From assembly GCF_010998615.1 (NCBI RefSeq), contig NZ_JAAEAH010000007.1, forward strand, positions 100,096 to 164,095: a stretch of 64,000 bases of DNA, given 5' to 3'. The stretch's first letter is position 1, and each line of letters starts with the position of its first letter. This document shows, piece after piece, positions 56,417 to 64,000 of this stretch. The DNA is from Myxococcus sp. CA023 (GTDB lineage Bacteria > Myxococcota > Myxococcia > Myxococcales > Myxococcaceae). The translations under genes and the position numbers were made by a program. The notes beneath the pieces were generated by a model, which saw only the letters and a program-made list of their open reading frames with translations, did no database searches and was not told the origin of the DNA.

Positions 56417-57946
56417 GTGTCCCGCACTCCGCCCCGATTCCTCAACTTCCGGCGCACGTTCGCGCTGCTCATCGTCCTGGTGGTGGTGCCATCCGCCGGC
56501 CTGTCCGGCTTCGGGGTGGTGGCCATCATCAACGAGCGCGCGGCCGTGGAGAAACGGCTGGAGGCCGCCTGGCGCGGCACGCTGGAGTCGCTGTCGGAGG
56601 AACTGCCGGGCATCCTCGCCTCGGCGAGCCTGGAGCCGGTGAATGGCCAACTCCAGTTCATCCTCCCCGACGGGCAGCCCGTGTCGGAGCCGGACGGCGC
56701 CTTCCAGTTGGAGGACGGACAGGTCCGCACCCGGGACCCCCAACTGGCGGAGGCGCTCACCACCGTGGTGCCCGAGGCGGGCGGACTGCCCACCGAGCCC
56801 ACCGTCTTCTCGCTCACCGCGGGCGGTCGCGCGGTGCTGGTGGCCGCCGAGCGACGCGGCAGCGTGGTGCACGGCGTGCGACTGTCGGTGCAGCGGCTGG
56901 AGGCCCTGCTGGCCGAGCGCGTGGACCCCCGGGCCGTGTCCAGCGAACCGGTGCGCTTCGCCCTACTGCCCGTGCCCCGGGAGCCCTCCGATGGCGGACT
57001 GATGGGGCGGCTGGTGTCCGAGGTGGCGCAGGCGCGCGCTAGCGCCCTGGGGCCCACGGGGTTGGCTGAGCGCGTGCTGTCCTCGCCCCTCCAGGACTTC
57101 CGGCTGGTGGTGCTGCCCACCGGCGAGGACCCGGTGGCGCGCGCGTCCACGCGCAACCGCGTGCTGTACGGCGTGCTGCTAGGCCTGTTCTACCTGACGC
57201 TCACCTTCGGCGTCGTCTACACCGGCCGCGCGCTCTACCGTGAGGCGCAGCTGTCGCGGATGAAGACGGACTTCGTGTCGCTGGTGAGCCACGAGCTGCG
57301 CACACCCCTCACGTCCATCCGCATGTTCATCGAGACCCTGGCCCTGGGGCGGCTGAAGGACCCGGCGCAGATGCAGGAGGTGCTCACCCTGCTGATGCGC
57401 GAAACGGAACGCCTGTCCATCTTCGTCGAGCGCGTGCTGGACTGGGCGCGCATCGAAGGCGGGCGCAAGGTGTACCAACGCGAAATCGTGCCGGTGTCGG
57501 AGCTCGTGAACGCGGCGGTGGAAGCCTTCCGCACCCAGCGCATGGAGGACGGCGTGGACCTGTCGGTGGAGATGTCAGACGGCTTGCCCGCGCTGGACGT
57601 GGACCGGGCCGCGGTGGCCGGCGCGCTGCTCAACCTGCTGCAGAATGCCTACAAGTACAGTGGGCCGGACAACCGCCGCATCACCCTCCAGGTCCGGGGC
57701 AGCGGTAAGGGCGTGGACCTGTCGGTGGAGGACAACGGCGTGGGCATTGCTCCGCAGGAGCGCAATCGCATCTTCGAGCGCTTCTATCGCGTGGACAACC
57801 TGCTGACGCGCAGGACGGAAGGCAGCGGGCTGGGGCTGGCCATTACCCGGCGCATCATCGAAACCCACGGAGGCCGAATCTCCGTGCAGAGCGAGCCAGG
57901 CAAGGGAAGCCGGTTCACCATCCACCTGCCGGCGGGGAAGGCATGA
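56417..57946 (+). CDS. Sensor histidine kinase
   Basis: 509 aa, GTG start. Two membrane helices (residues 14-38 and about 250-272, YGVLLGLFYLTLTFGVVYTG) bracket a 210-residue periplasmic sensor with no recognised domain. There is no HAMP. HisKA with H292 (SLVSHELRTPLTS), then HATPase with N-box LLNLLQNAYKYSG, G1 VEDNGVGIAP and FERFYRVDNLLTRRTEGSGL for the F/G2 boxes. It overlaps the response-regulator start by ATGA, so the two form a cognate pair. The periplasmic domain, rich in Glu/Pro/Val, would sense an envelope or external signal. Confidence 0.93.
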   Translation: MSRTPPRFLNFRRTFALLIVLVVVPSAGLSGFGVVAIINERAAVEKRLEAAWRGTLESLSEELPGILASASLEPVNGQLQFILPDGQPVSEPDGAFQLEDGQVRTRDPQLAEALTTVVPEAGGLPTEPTVFSLTAGGRAVLVAAERRGSVVHGVRLSVQRLEALLAERVDPRAVSSEPVRFALLPVPREPSDGGLMGRLVSEVAQARASALGPTGLAERVLSSPLQDFRLVVLPTGEDPVARASTRNRVLYGVLLGLFYLTLTFGVVYTGRALYREAQLSRMKTDFVSLVSHELRTPLTSIRMFIETLALGRLKDPAQMQEVLTLLMRETERLSIFVERVLDWARIEGGRKVYQREIVPVSELVNAAVEAFRTQRMEDGVDLSVEMSDGLPALDVDRAAVAGALLNLLQNAYKYSGPDNRRITLQVRGSGKGVDLSVEDNGVGIAPQERNRIFERFYRVDNLLTRRTEGSGLGLAITRRIIETHGGRISVQSEPGKGSRFTIHLPAGKA

Positions 57947-58641
57947 GCGACAAGACGCGGAGCATCCTGGTCGTGGAGGACGACCTGTCCATCCTCACGG
58001 GCCTGTCCATGAACCTGCGCTTCGAGGGCTACGAGGTGCTCCAGGCCCAGGATGGCCGCACCGGACTGGCGCGCGCGCTGGACGAGTCGCCGGACCTGGT
58101 GGTGCTGGACGTCATGCTGCCGGAGCTCAATGGCTTCGAGGTCCTCAAGGAGCTGCGCCAGCGCGGCCGGGACACGCCCGTCGTCGTGCTCTCCGCCAAG
58201 GGCATGGAGACGGACAAGATTGTCGGCCTCAACCTGGGCGCGGACGACTACGTGGTGAAGCCGTTCGGCCTCCAGGAGCTGCTGGCCCGTATCAAGGCCG
58301 TGTTGCGCCGGCGCTACCCGTCCGCGGGGGCGGGCTCGCCGCCGCCGGTGACCTTCGGCGACGTGAGCGTGGACATGGCCGCCCGCACGGTGGCACGCGC
58401 GAGGACGCCGGTGGAGCTCACCGCGCAGGAGTTCAAGCTGCTGGCGCACTTCCTCGCGCACCCGGGACGCACCTTCACCCGCGAGGAGTTGCTGTCCGGC
58501 GCGTGGGGCTACCACTACGAAGGCAGCGCCCGCACCGTGGACAACTTCATGCGCCAGTTGCGCTTGAAGTTCGAGCCCGACCCGGAAGCCCCCCGCCACT
58601 TCCTCACCGTGCGCGGACTGGGCTACCGCTTCGAACGCTGA
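57943..58641 (+). CDS. OmpR/PhoB-family response regulator
   Basis: 232 aa. Receiver with acidic pocket VVEDD (11-14), phospho-acceptor D56 in VVLDVMLPELNG, S84 and K106 (YVVKPFGLQE). A PhoB-like winged-helix DNA-binding domain covers about 130-230, with ARARTPVELTAQEFKLLAHF, LAHPGRTFTREELL and RTVDNFMRQLRLKFE and VRGLGYRFER. It should be phosphorylated by the upstream kinase and bind target promoters; targets are unknown. Its stop converges with the methyltransferase stop 7 bp away. Confidence 0.95.
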   Translation: MSDKTRSILVVEDDLSILTGLSMNLRFEGYEVLQAQDGRTGLARALDESPDLVVLDVMLPELNGFEVLKELRQRGRDTPVVVLSAKGMETDKIVGLNLGADDYVVKPFGLQELLARIKAVLRRRYPSAGAGSPPPVTFGDVSVDMAARTVARARTPVELTAQEFKLLAHFLAHPGRTFTREELLSGAWGYHYEGSARTVDNFMRQLRLKFEPDPEAPRHFLTVRGLGYRFER

Positions 58642-58648
58642 CGGGCGC

Positions 58649-59320
58649 TCACGGTCCGGCGATGCCGATGTGGCGCGAGTCCTCCAGATCGAAGGGCTTG
58701 CCGTCGAAGCGGCCGTAGCGCTCGCGCGGCACCAACCCCGCCGCGGTGAGCGCAGCGTCCAGCTCCTCCGGCGTGAAGTGCCGCAGCTTGAGCCGACGGA
58801 TGGGGCTGGGCCCACCGGGCGCACGCCGCTCGCGCAGGTGGAGGGTGAAGAGCGGGCGGCGAGGCTCCAGGCCGGCGCTGGGCGCCTCGTCGTCTCGGGG
58901 GAGCACGGGCTCGCGGGGCGTGTTGAGCACGTCGTAGACGAAGGAGCCATCCGGCGTGAGGTGGTGGCGCACCGTGGCCAGCAACGCCTCCAGGTCGTCC
59001 TTTCCCGGCATCAGCCCCAACGCGTGCTGGGGCGCGAGCACCAGTGGGAAGCGCTCGTCCAGACGCAGTGAGCGGAGGTCCGCCACCTGGAAGCGCGCCC
59101 TGCGTGAGACGTCCTCGGGTTCCGAGCTCCGCTGTTCCTCGGCGGAGCGAATCATCACCTCCGAGGGGTCCACGCCCACGGCGTCATAGCCATCTCCCGC
59201 CAGCGCCCACACCACCCGGCCATTGGCGGCTCCCAACACCAGCACGGGCCCGCCATGCTCGGCCGCCTGACGTGTGTAGAACAGGAGGTCCGGCTCCTGA
59301 CTGACAAGAGAAAGTGGCAT
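58649..59320 (-). CDS. SAM-dependent methyltransferase (class I)
   Basis: About 223 aa from ATG 59320; ATG 59347 is another in-frame choice. SAM motif I VLVLGAANGRVVWALAGDGY (a GxxxG variant), motif II VGVDPSEVMIRSAEEQ, QVADLRSLRLDERFPLVLAP (motif III area), then a LTPDGSFVYDV segment and FTPEELDAALTAAGLVPRER, which is the standard class I fold. The substrate is not indicated. Divergent across 236 bp from the propeller lipoprotein; converges with the response regulator. Confidence 0.8.
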   Translation of the reverse strand: MPLSLVSQEPDLLFYTRQAAEHGGPVLVLGAANGRVVWALAGDGYDAVGVDPSEVMIRSAEEQRSSEPEDVSRRARFQVADLRSLRLDERFPLVLAPQHALGLMPGKDDLEALLATVRHHLTPDGSFVYDVLNTPREPVLPRDDEAPSAGLEPRRPLFTLHLRERRAPGGPSPIRRLKLRHFTPEELDAALTAAGLVPRERYGRFDGKPFDLEDSRHIGIAGP

Positions 59321-59556
59321 CCGGCCCCGCGCGTCATGACCACCCATTCGACGAAGGAAGTAGCACGAATCCGGCCTCGCCCGGGACAGGCACGTACGCA
59401 CGCTGGGAAGCGGATTACCCACATCGTGTCCGGCGCCCGACGGACACGCCACGCTTCAGGGCTGCTCGTGCTGGCACCGACCTTGCGAACGAACGGGGAT
59501 TGAACACGACGACCCACTTCGGGCCGGTCGGCTTTTCAGCAGGGAACGGTGACGAG

Positions 59557-61197
59557 ATGAAGCGCGGATGGGGATGGGCGGGCGCGCTCTTCGTGGCGGG
59601 TTGGTTGTGGACGGGCTGTGGCTCGGGAAGTGACACGACGGGCGTCGAGGGCTTGGACGTCCCGCCCTCGGAATTCCCCCAAGCCCCGGAAGGCGATGCA
59701 GGCACGCCGGACTCGGGCACGCTGGACTCAGGAACACCAGACGAACCCGACGCGGGAGAACCGGATTCGGGCACGCCGGACGACGACGGTGGCACGCCGG
59801 ATTCGGGTACGCCGGACGACGACGGTGGCACGCCGGACGGGGGCCCCGTGGAAATGCCACTGCCCACGCCTTCCGCGGCGAACTGGGAGTTCTTCGGCCG
59901 CGAGGCGGGCGGCCCCCGCTTCATCCACGGCGTGAGCGCGGACGCCTCCGGTAACATCTGGGTGGCGGGCGGCGAAGAAGGGCTCTTCCTGATGAAGAAG
60001 GGTGAGCGCACCTTCCGGCGTTACACGATGGCGGAAGGCCTGCGCCCGTACGGCTACATGCCGGACGGCAGCGCGCCGCCGGGACCGAAGTACCTCAAGG
60101 TCATCTCTGTCGCGGGCGCTTGGAACGACACCGTCTTCGTCGGCTACGAGGGCATGCCGGGCGACGGCGCGCTCCACTGCGAGAACAACTGGGACAGCAA
60201 CGTGCCGGACCCCGCGCGATACAAGAGCGGTGACGCCGACCGTGTCTCACTGCGCGCGGACGGCACGCTCGACGTCGTGCACTACGACATCTTCTCGGGA
60301 CCGAACGTCGTCAACGCCGAGCTGCGAGGCCGCGAGAAGCTCTGCAACATCTGGCGCATCGCCTATGACGCGAAAACCAACAGCGTCTGGTTTGGCGCCA
60401 ACCACGGCTTCGCCCGCGGTGATGCGGACTACCGGGGCGACCCGACGTGCAACGGGCAGTTCCACTGCTGGGGCGTGGAGGAGCACTCGCACCCGGGCAT
60501 CAACGCGTACATCTACACGAACCCCACGGCGGACCGGGCCCAGTACGGAGAGGACCGGAGCCGGTGGAGGGTTCAGCCCGCGCTGCTCACGGATGCGTAC
60601 TGGGGCCTGGGCGTGCGTCCGGACGGCGACGTCTGGGTCGGCGGCGCCAACCGGACGACGCGCTACTTCTACGGCACCGTCGCGAACGATTTCTGGGAGG
60701 GCCAGACGCGGACGGAGTCCCGGGCCTCCGCATGGAACCGCATCGACATCTGGAAGGACGCGGTGGGCGAGGAGAGCTACTCCCGTCCGGAGCAGCGCAC
60801 GGATGACCTGGTCTCCGGCATCGCCGTCGTGGGCACCTCCGCTTGGGTGGGCTCCTTCGGCCACGGCCTCGCGGAACTGAACGACAGCGGCCAGGTGGTG
60901 CGCACGCTGAAGAACGAGCTGGCCGCGCCGCACGTGGCCAGCGTGGCGGCGGACCCGGCCAACGGCAGCATCTGGGCCGGTCATAGCTGGGGCGGCGGCC
61001 TCTCCCGTGTCCGGGGCGGCTCCGTCTCCCACTACAGCCTCTCCGTGCTCGGGCGAGAACTGTCCAGCATGCGCGTGCCGGACATCCAGGTGGACCGCTC
61101 CGGCCCGCGGCGCCGCATGCTGGTGGCCTTCCAGGGCGCCACGCTCAGCGACGGCACCGTGATGCCGGGCACCATCGGCATCTACTCCGGGGATTGA
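59557..61197 (+). CDS. Propeller-type lipoprotein with Gly/Asp/Pro/Thr repeat linker
   Basis: 546 aa from ATG 59557. Lipoprotein signal MKRGWGWAGALFVAGWLWTG then C. Residues 45-100 are a low-complexity linker of GTPDSG/GTPDDDG units (DNA repeat listed separately). From residue 115 a WD/two-component-propeller-like fold is suggested by repeated ASGNIWVAGGEEGLFLMKKG, TNSVWFGANHGFARGD, RPDGDVWVGGANRTTRYFYG, GTSAWVGSFGHGLAELNDSG and NGSIWAGHSWGGGLSRVRGG. This pattern resembles the Reg_prop repeats seen in sensor proteins, here detached from any kinase. Surface binding is likely; substrate not known. Confidence 0.78.
   Translation: MKRGWGWAGALFVAGWLWTGCGSGSDTTGVEGLDVPPSEFPQAPEGDAGTPDSGTLDSGTPDEPDAGEPDSGTPDDDGGTPDSGTPDDDGGTPDGGPVEMPLPTPSAANWEFFGREAGGPRFIHGVSADASGNIWVAGGEEGLFLMKKGERTFRRYTMAEGLRPYGYMPDGSAPPGPKYLKVISVAGAWNDTVFVGYEGMPGDGALHCENNWDSNVPDPARYKSGDADRVSLRADGTLDVVHYDIFSGPNVVNAELRGREKLCNIWRIAYDAKTNSVWFGANHGFARGDADYRGDPTCNGQFHCWGVEEHSHPGINAYIYTNPTADRAQYGEDRSRWRVQPALLTDAYWGLGVRPDGDVWVGGANRTTRYFYGTVANDFWEGQTRTESRASAWNRIDIWKDAVGEESYSRPEQRTDDLVSGIAVVGTSAWVGSFGHGLAELNDSGQVVRTLKNELAAPHVASVAADPANGSIWAGHSWGGGLSRVRGGSVSHYSLSVLGRELSSMRVPDIQVDRSGPRRRMLVAFQGATLSDGTVMPGTIGIYSGD
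59761..59832 (+). repeat. 36-bp tandem repeat, two copies, in lipoprotein linker
   Basis: Two direct copies of a 36-bp unit (59761-59796 and 59797-59832, a single C/T difference), with partial copies on both sides. The unit is in frame and encodes a 12-residue PDSGTPDDDGGT repeat, so copy-number change would alter linker length without a frameshift. Confidence 0.9.
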
Positions 61198-61219
61198 GCG
61201 GTCCTTCAAACGGAACGTG

Positions 61220-61259
61220 GGCGGCGGCCGGGCTTCTTCACGGGAGCCCGGTCGTCGCC
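61220..61259. terminator. Bidirectional terminator
   Basis: GGCGGCGGCCGGGCT and AGCCCGGTCGTCGCC form a 15-bp stem with two G-U pairs around a 10-nt loop, placed between the propeller lipoprotein (plus, ends 61197) and the paralogue gene (minus, ends 61276). Confidence 0.7.
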
Positions 61260-61275
61260 TGTTCGCGGTTCGTGG

Positions 61276-61863
61276 CTACTTGTACCAGGGGTACGTCAGG
61301 TGGGACGGGAGCAGGAAGGCCCAGCCCGCATCGATGATGACCACAGGCCCCTCGCCGGGCCTGCCATAGACTTCCACCGGGACCTTGGTGACACCGTCGT
61401 CGTAGGGGTAGGCCATCGGCATGTCCCCGGTTCGCAGACGCACGTCCCGCAGCGCCACGCGATGTTCCTTCACGTTGTACAGCGTGGCCACGAAGCGAAC
61501 GCGCTCGTCGTCGTCGCTCGGCACTTCCTCGCGCAGCACGGTCATCAGCATCGGGGTCCGCTCATCCGCCTTCACGCTTCGAATGAGCTTCCGCGTGTGG
61601 CGCGACCCACGCCAGAGGACCAGCAAGCCCACGATGAGCAGGATGGCGCCCCAGAAGAAGAACGACATGAGCGCCTTCAGCTCGTCCCGTGCGGCGTCCA
61701 TCACCTGGTCCCACTGGGGCCGCCCAAAGAGCATCGCCACCACCCCCAGGAGGGCCATCACGACGCCTATCCGGCGGGTCGACGACAGGTCCTGTCGCAA
61801 CAAGGCAAGCAGCGCGTCACGGTTCAACTGCGCGGTCCTCGTCAGGGAGCTCGCGTTCGGCAT
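61276..61863 (-). CDS. Two-helix membrane protein of unknown function, paralogue 1
   Basis: 195 aa. Two membrane helices (VVMALLGVVAMLF and FFFWGAILLIVGLLVLW), then a 105-residue cytoplasmic or periplasmic domain that aligns closely to the gene at 63222 (about 65 of 107 residues identical by my hand alignment, including RSV, DERT, LMTV, VP, FVATLY, YPY, VPV, VYG and an identical TYPWYK end). No known family. It is last of a minus-strand group that also includes a WD40 protein, and is followed by a bidirectional terminator. Confidence 0.75.
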   Translation of the reverse strand: MPNASSLTRTAQLNRDALLALLRQDLSSTRRIGVVMALLGVVAMLFGRPQWDQVMDAARDELKALMSFFFWGAILLIVGLLVLWRGSRHTRKLIRSVKADERTPMLMTVLREEVPSDDDERVRFVATLYNVKEHRVALRDVRLRTGDMPMAYPYDDGVTKVPVEVYGRPGEGPVVIIDAGWAFLLPSHLTYPWYK

Positions 61864-61992
61864 CGTGCCAGGCCTCCGGAATCAATGCCCAGCGTCCTAA
61901 GCCAGTCAGCCTGCCGCCGATAGCGCGCGATGAGCGTTTCGGGGGCTTTCCGGGCCGGGAAAGGCGGGGCGCCACCCTCGCCACCCACGCCG

Positions 61993-62988
61993 TCAGTCGG
62001 CCACGGCCCACAGCCCCACAGTGCCATCCCCCTGCCCCCATGCCACGAAGCGCCCGTCGGGGGAGAAGACAGCATCACTCGTCTGGAGGTCGTCGCCGTC
62101 GCTGGCACGGAAGAGGACCTCTCCCGTGTCGAAGTGGTGGAGGGCGAAGCCCCGACCGTCGTGAGCAGCGGCGAGCAGTTGCCCCTCCGAGTGGAAGTCC
62201 AGGCTGTAGGCGTAGCCGTAGAATCCCGGAATCGTCCGAACGAGGCGGCGCTCCTCCGCGTGGACGACGGCGACGTTCTCCGTGAGGCCCCCCACGACGA
62301 GCAGGGGCTCCCGGGGATGGAACGCGACACTCCAGGCCGTCGACGAATTGAAGGGCATCGTCCACGGCGGCCCTCCCGACGCCACCTCCCACAGCCAGAG
62401 GACGCCCCGCTGGTCATCGCTCCACTGCGTGGCGGTCGCCGCGGCGAAGCGGCCATCCGCCGAGAGGGCACACGCGGTGACGGAGAACTCGCCCTCCGGC
62501 CACGGCAGCTCTCGAACCGGACGCCAGGCGCGGACATCCCATAGCAGGCCCGCTTCCTCATCCATCACCGCGAGCAGATGGGAGCCATCCCTGGACGCAC
62601 AGAGCGTGGTGACCGCATGGGGCAGGAACTCCTGGCGCTGGAGAGAGCCATCCCTGGCGGACAGGGCCTTGAGGCTCGGCCGCCAGAGTCCAGAGGGTGA
62701 CAGTGCCGGAGCGCCGATACAGAGCACCAGCTCCCCCACCGCCACCGCGGGAGCCTCCAGGAGCGGCAACTCAGTGTCCACCACGGGATGGTCTGAGACC
62801 GTCCCCAAATCCCACCACCGTAGATGTGCGGGGTGACCGTCCTTTGCGACCAGCACCGCGCCTTGGAAGTCGAAGCCCAGTCGCTGGCCCGAGGAGTAGG
62901 AGACGCGCACGGGGCTGAGCTGCCGCACGCGCCTCAGGCGCGCGGCGTTGGCCGGGGTGATGATGGGACGTAGGGAGGTCATTGGCAT
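61993..62988 (-). CDS. WD40-like beta-propeller protein
   Basis: 331 aa. Repeats of the type LSADGRFAAATATQWSDDQR, GVLWLWEVASGG, VAFHPREPLLVVGGLTENVA and FSPDGRFVAWGQGDGTVGLW indicate about five or six WD40 blades (Asp-Gly turn and terminal W/L). No signal peptide, so cytoplasmic; these are usually protein-interaction scaffolds. It sits between two membrane-protein paralogues on the same strand, suggesting that it may bind them. Starts 4 bp after the small 64-aa ORF and ends 130 bp before paralogue 1. Confidence 0.8.
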   Translation of the reverse strand: MPMTSLRPIITPANAARLRRVRQLSPVRVSYSSGQRLGFDFQGAVLVAKDGHPAHLRWWDLGTVSDHPVVDTELPLLEAPAVAVGELVLCIGAPALSPSGLWRPSLKALSARDGSLQRQEFLPHAVTTLCASRDGSHLLAVMDEEAGLLWDVRAWRPVRELPWPEGEFSVTACALSADGRFAAATATQWSDDQRGVLWLWEVASGGPPWTMPFNSSTAWSVAFHPREPLLVVGGLTENVAVVHAEERRLVRTIPGFYGYAYSLDFHSEGQLLAAAHDGRGFALHHFDTGEVLFRASDGDDLQTSDAVFSPDGRFVAWGQGDGTVGLWAVAD

Positions 62989-62991
62989 TCT

Positions 62992-63186
62992 CTAGAGGCA
63001 GATCCCCGTGCCGTGGTCGGGGATGCACTCGAGCAGGATGACGCGCCCATCCATGATGTCGAGCTCGAGGTGATAGTTCATGGAGTACTCGGTGTCCTTG
63101 TCCGAGCGAGGCGCAGGGATGGAGCCGCCGCGAAGCTCCAGGCGCACCATCGAGAACGGCGCGACCAGGGCCGCGGCGTCGTACAC
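62992..63186 (-). CDS. Possible small protein or gene fragment
   Basis: 64 aa from GTG 63186, ending ITGICL-like with SMNYHLELDIMDGRVILLEC; another start (ATG 63150, MVRLELRGG) is possible. The stop is 3 bp before the WD40 ATG. The in-frame reading extends upstream into the end of paralogue 2, so this could be the leftover 3' end of a larger gene rather than a functional small protein. No family recognised. Contains two Cys near the C-terminus. Confidence 0.35.
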   Translation of the reverse strand: MYDAAALVAPFSMVRLELRGGSIPAPRSDKDTEYSMNYHLELDIMDGRVILLECIPDHGTGICL

Positions 63187-63221
63187 GTATTGAGCTGCTG
63201 CAGCGAGAGGACGGCCGCTTC

Positions 63222-63806
63222 CTATTTGTACCAGGGGTACGTCAGGTTGGCCGGGAGCAGGAAGCCCCACCCCGCATCAATGACGATGGGCGCTTGGCCG
63301 GGCTTGCCATACACCTGCACCGGTACTTGGGTGACACCTTCCTTGTATGGGTACTGCAGCGGTTTGTCCCCCTGGAGGAAATGCACGTTCCGGAGCACCA
63401 CGCGCTGTTGCTCCGGGCTGTACAGGGTGGCGACGAACAGGAAGTGCTCGTCATCTCCCGGCACTCGCTTGCGCGCCACCGTCATCAGCAACGACGTCCG
63501 TTCATCGGACTCCACGCTTCTCACCAACCTCCGCGTGTAGCGGGGCGCCAGCCAGAAGGCGGCCAGACCGATGACAATCAAGAGACTCCCCCAGATGGGG
63601 AGCTGGGCGCTGAACGGCCATCGGAACCTTCCGGAATCGAGCGCCCGCTGGAACGATGACGCGCCGTAAAGCACCGCCAACGTCCCCAACGCCACGCCCA
63701 CGCTGGCCCAGCGGAAGGAGCCCGCGAGGCGCTGTCGCAGCGCATCAATCAATTCGTCACGATTCCCCTGCACGGGCTTCACCTTGGGACGCGCATCCGT
63801 CACCAC
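63222..63806 (-). CDS. Two-helix membrane protein of unknown function, paralogue 2
   Basis: 194 aa. Begins MVTDARPKVKPVQGNRDELI, then membrane helices SVGVALGTLAVLYGASSF and PIWGSLLIVIGLAAFWLAP. The conserved domain (RRLVRSVESDERTSLLMTVA, FVATLYSPEQQRVVLRNVHF, YKEGVTQVPVQVYGKPG, ending FLLPANLTYPWYK) is a clear duplicate of the 61276 protein. It leads the minus-strand group. Orientation of the conserved domain is uncertain, but the Arg-rich juxtamembrane stretch (RYTRRLVR) suggests it is cytoplasmic. Confidence 0.75.
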   Translation of the reverse strand: MVTDARPKVKPVQGNRDELIDALRQRLAGSFRWASVGVALGTLAVLYGASSFQRALDSGRFRWPFSAQLPIWGSLLIVIGLAAFWLAPRYTRRLVRSVESDERTSLLMTVARKRVPGDDEHFLFVATLYSPEQQRVVLRNVHFLQGDKPLQYPYKEGVTQVPVQVYGKPGQAPIVIDAGWGFLLPANLTYPWYK

Positions 63807-64000
63807 AGAGGACCTCCAGGATCACTGACCCGCGTCCTAAACCGCTCCGCTTCGTGCCGATAGCCTCCGTCGACCGCGCACCGGCCCTGCCGGGCGTGCA
63901 ACTTCCGCCCGTCGCGGGCCAGCGGACTTCCATGAGCCGCCGTGCGGCGACGCCGGGCTGCCCCGCTCGCCTCCGTCACGCCCCGGGAGCCCGCCCCGCC
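63807..64000. other. Right-edge region without a supportable gene
   Basis: This 194-bp stretch holds the upstream region of paralogue 2 and GC-rich sequence to the window edge. A plus-strand frame opens at 63932 but runs off the edge and has no support. Confidence 0.5.

Noticed and set aside
59700..59850. CRISPR-like direct repeats
   Set aside because: Repeats are contiguous without spacers and code in frame for a lipoprotein linker.
63932..64000. Open frame at the right edge
   Set aside because: Only 23 codons visible with no RBS or motif to support it.

Overview
The window is GC-rich, with strong third-position G/C bias, and looks like a chromosomal segment of a myxobacterium (Myxococcaceae, most likely Myxococcus). 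The evidence is a minor-pilin/PilY1 cluster of the type IVa pilus used for twitching motility, many lipoproteins with long Pro/Ala- or Gly/Asp-rich linkers, a recA preceded by a perfect match to the myxobacterial LexA consensus as I remember it, and typical Myxococcus forms of Tex, GlmU-GlmS, AcnA and HflX. The species call is an inference. About 53 protein genes are supported. I saw no rRNA, tRNA, insertion sequence, phage or CRISPR array.

Layout. 1-5.5 kb: a LETM1-like protein cut by the left edge, a metallo-beta-lactamase-fold hydrolase, and a translationally coupled pair of an HSP90-family ATPase and a helical partner. 5.5-17 kb (minus strand): tex with a GNAT acetyltransferase, a Tat-exported PhoD phosphatase, recA, a membrane protein, and a small ORF-glmU-glmS unit for UDP-GlcNAc synthesis. 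17-30.5 kb (mostly plus): ggt, a TatD-like hydrolase, a lipoprotein M3 peptidase, an amidohydrolase, a single-domain response regulator, an ABC exporter pair followed by an alpha/beta hydrolase, a VWA protein, a lipoprotein and a GGQ-domain release-factor homologue. 30.8-38.6 kb: a six-gene pilus-tip operon (pilus-formation N domain, three prepilins, a PilX-like protein, PilY1). 38.7-43.4 kb: a small HD alarmone-hydrolase-like gene, acnA and a phospholipase D/cardiolipin synthase-like gene. 43.5-47 kb: a PafB/PafC-like tandem WYL regulator pair followed by a membrane-anchored FHA protein. 47.3-54 kb: proB, hflX, a membrane-tethered winged-helix protein and an outer-membrane protein with gpsA. 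54-64 kb: a beta-propeller/di-haem lipoprotein, an OmpR-type two-component pair, a methyltransferase, a propeller lipoprotein, and a minus-strand group with two close paralogues of unknown function flanking a WD40 protein.

The most interesting theme is DNA damage control. The recA upstream region carries both a LexA box and, just upstream, a match to the LexA-independent RecA-NDp promoter motif that PafBC drives in mycobacteria. The window also encodes a PafB/PafC-like pair, with its own LexA-like box upstream, coupled to an FHA transmembrane gene. Together these could explain LexA-independent induction of a myxobacterial recA without a Pup-proteasome system. That connection is an inference built on visible sequence elements.
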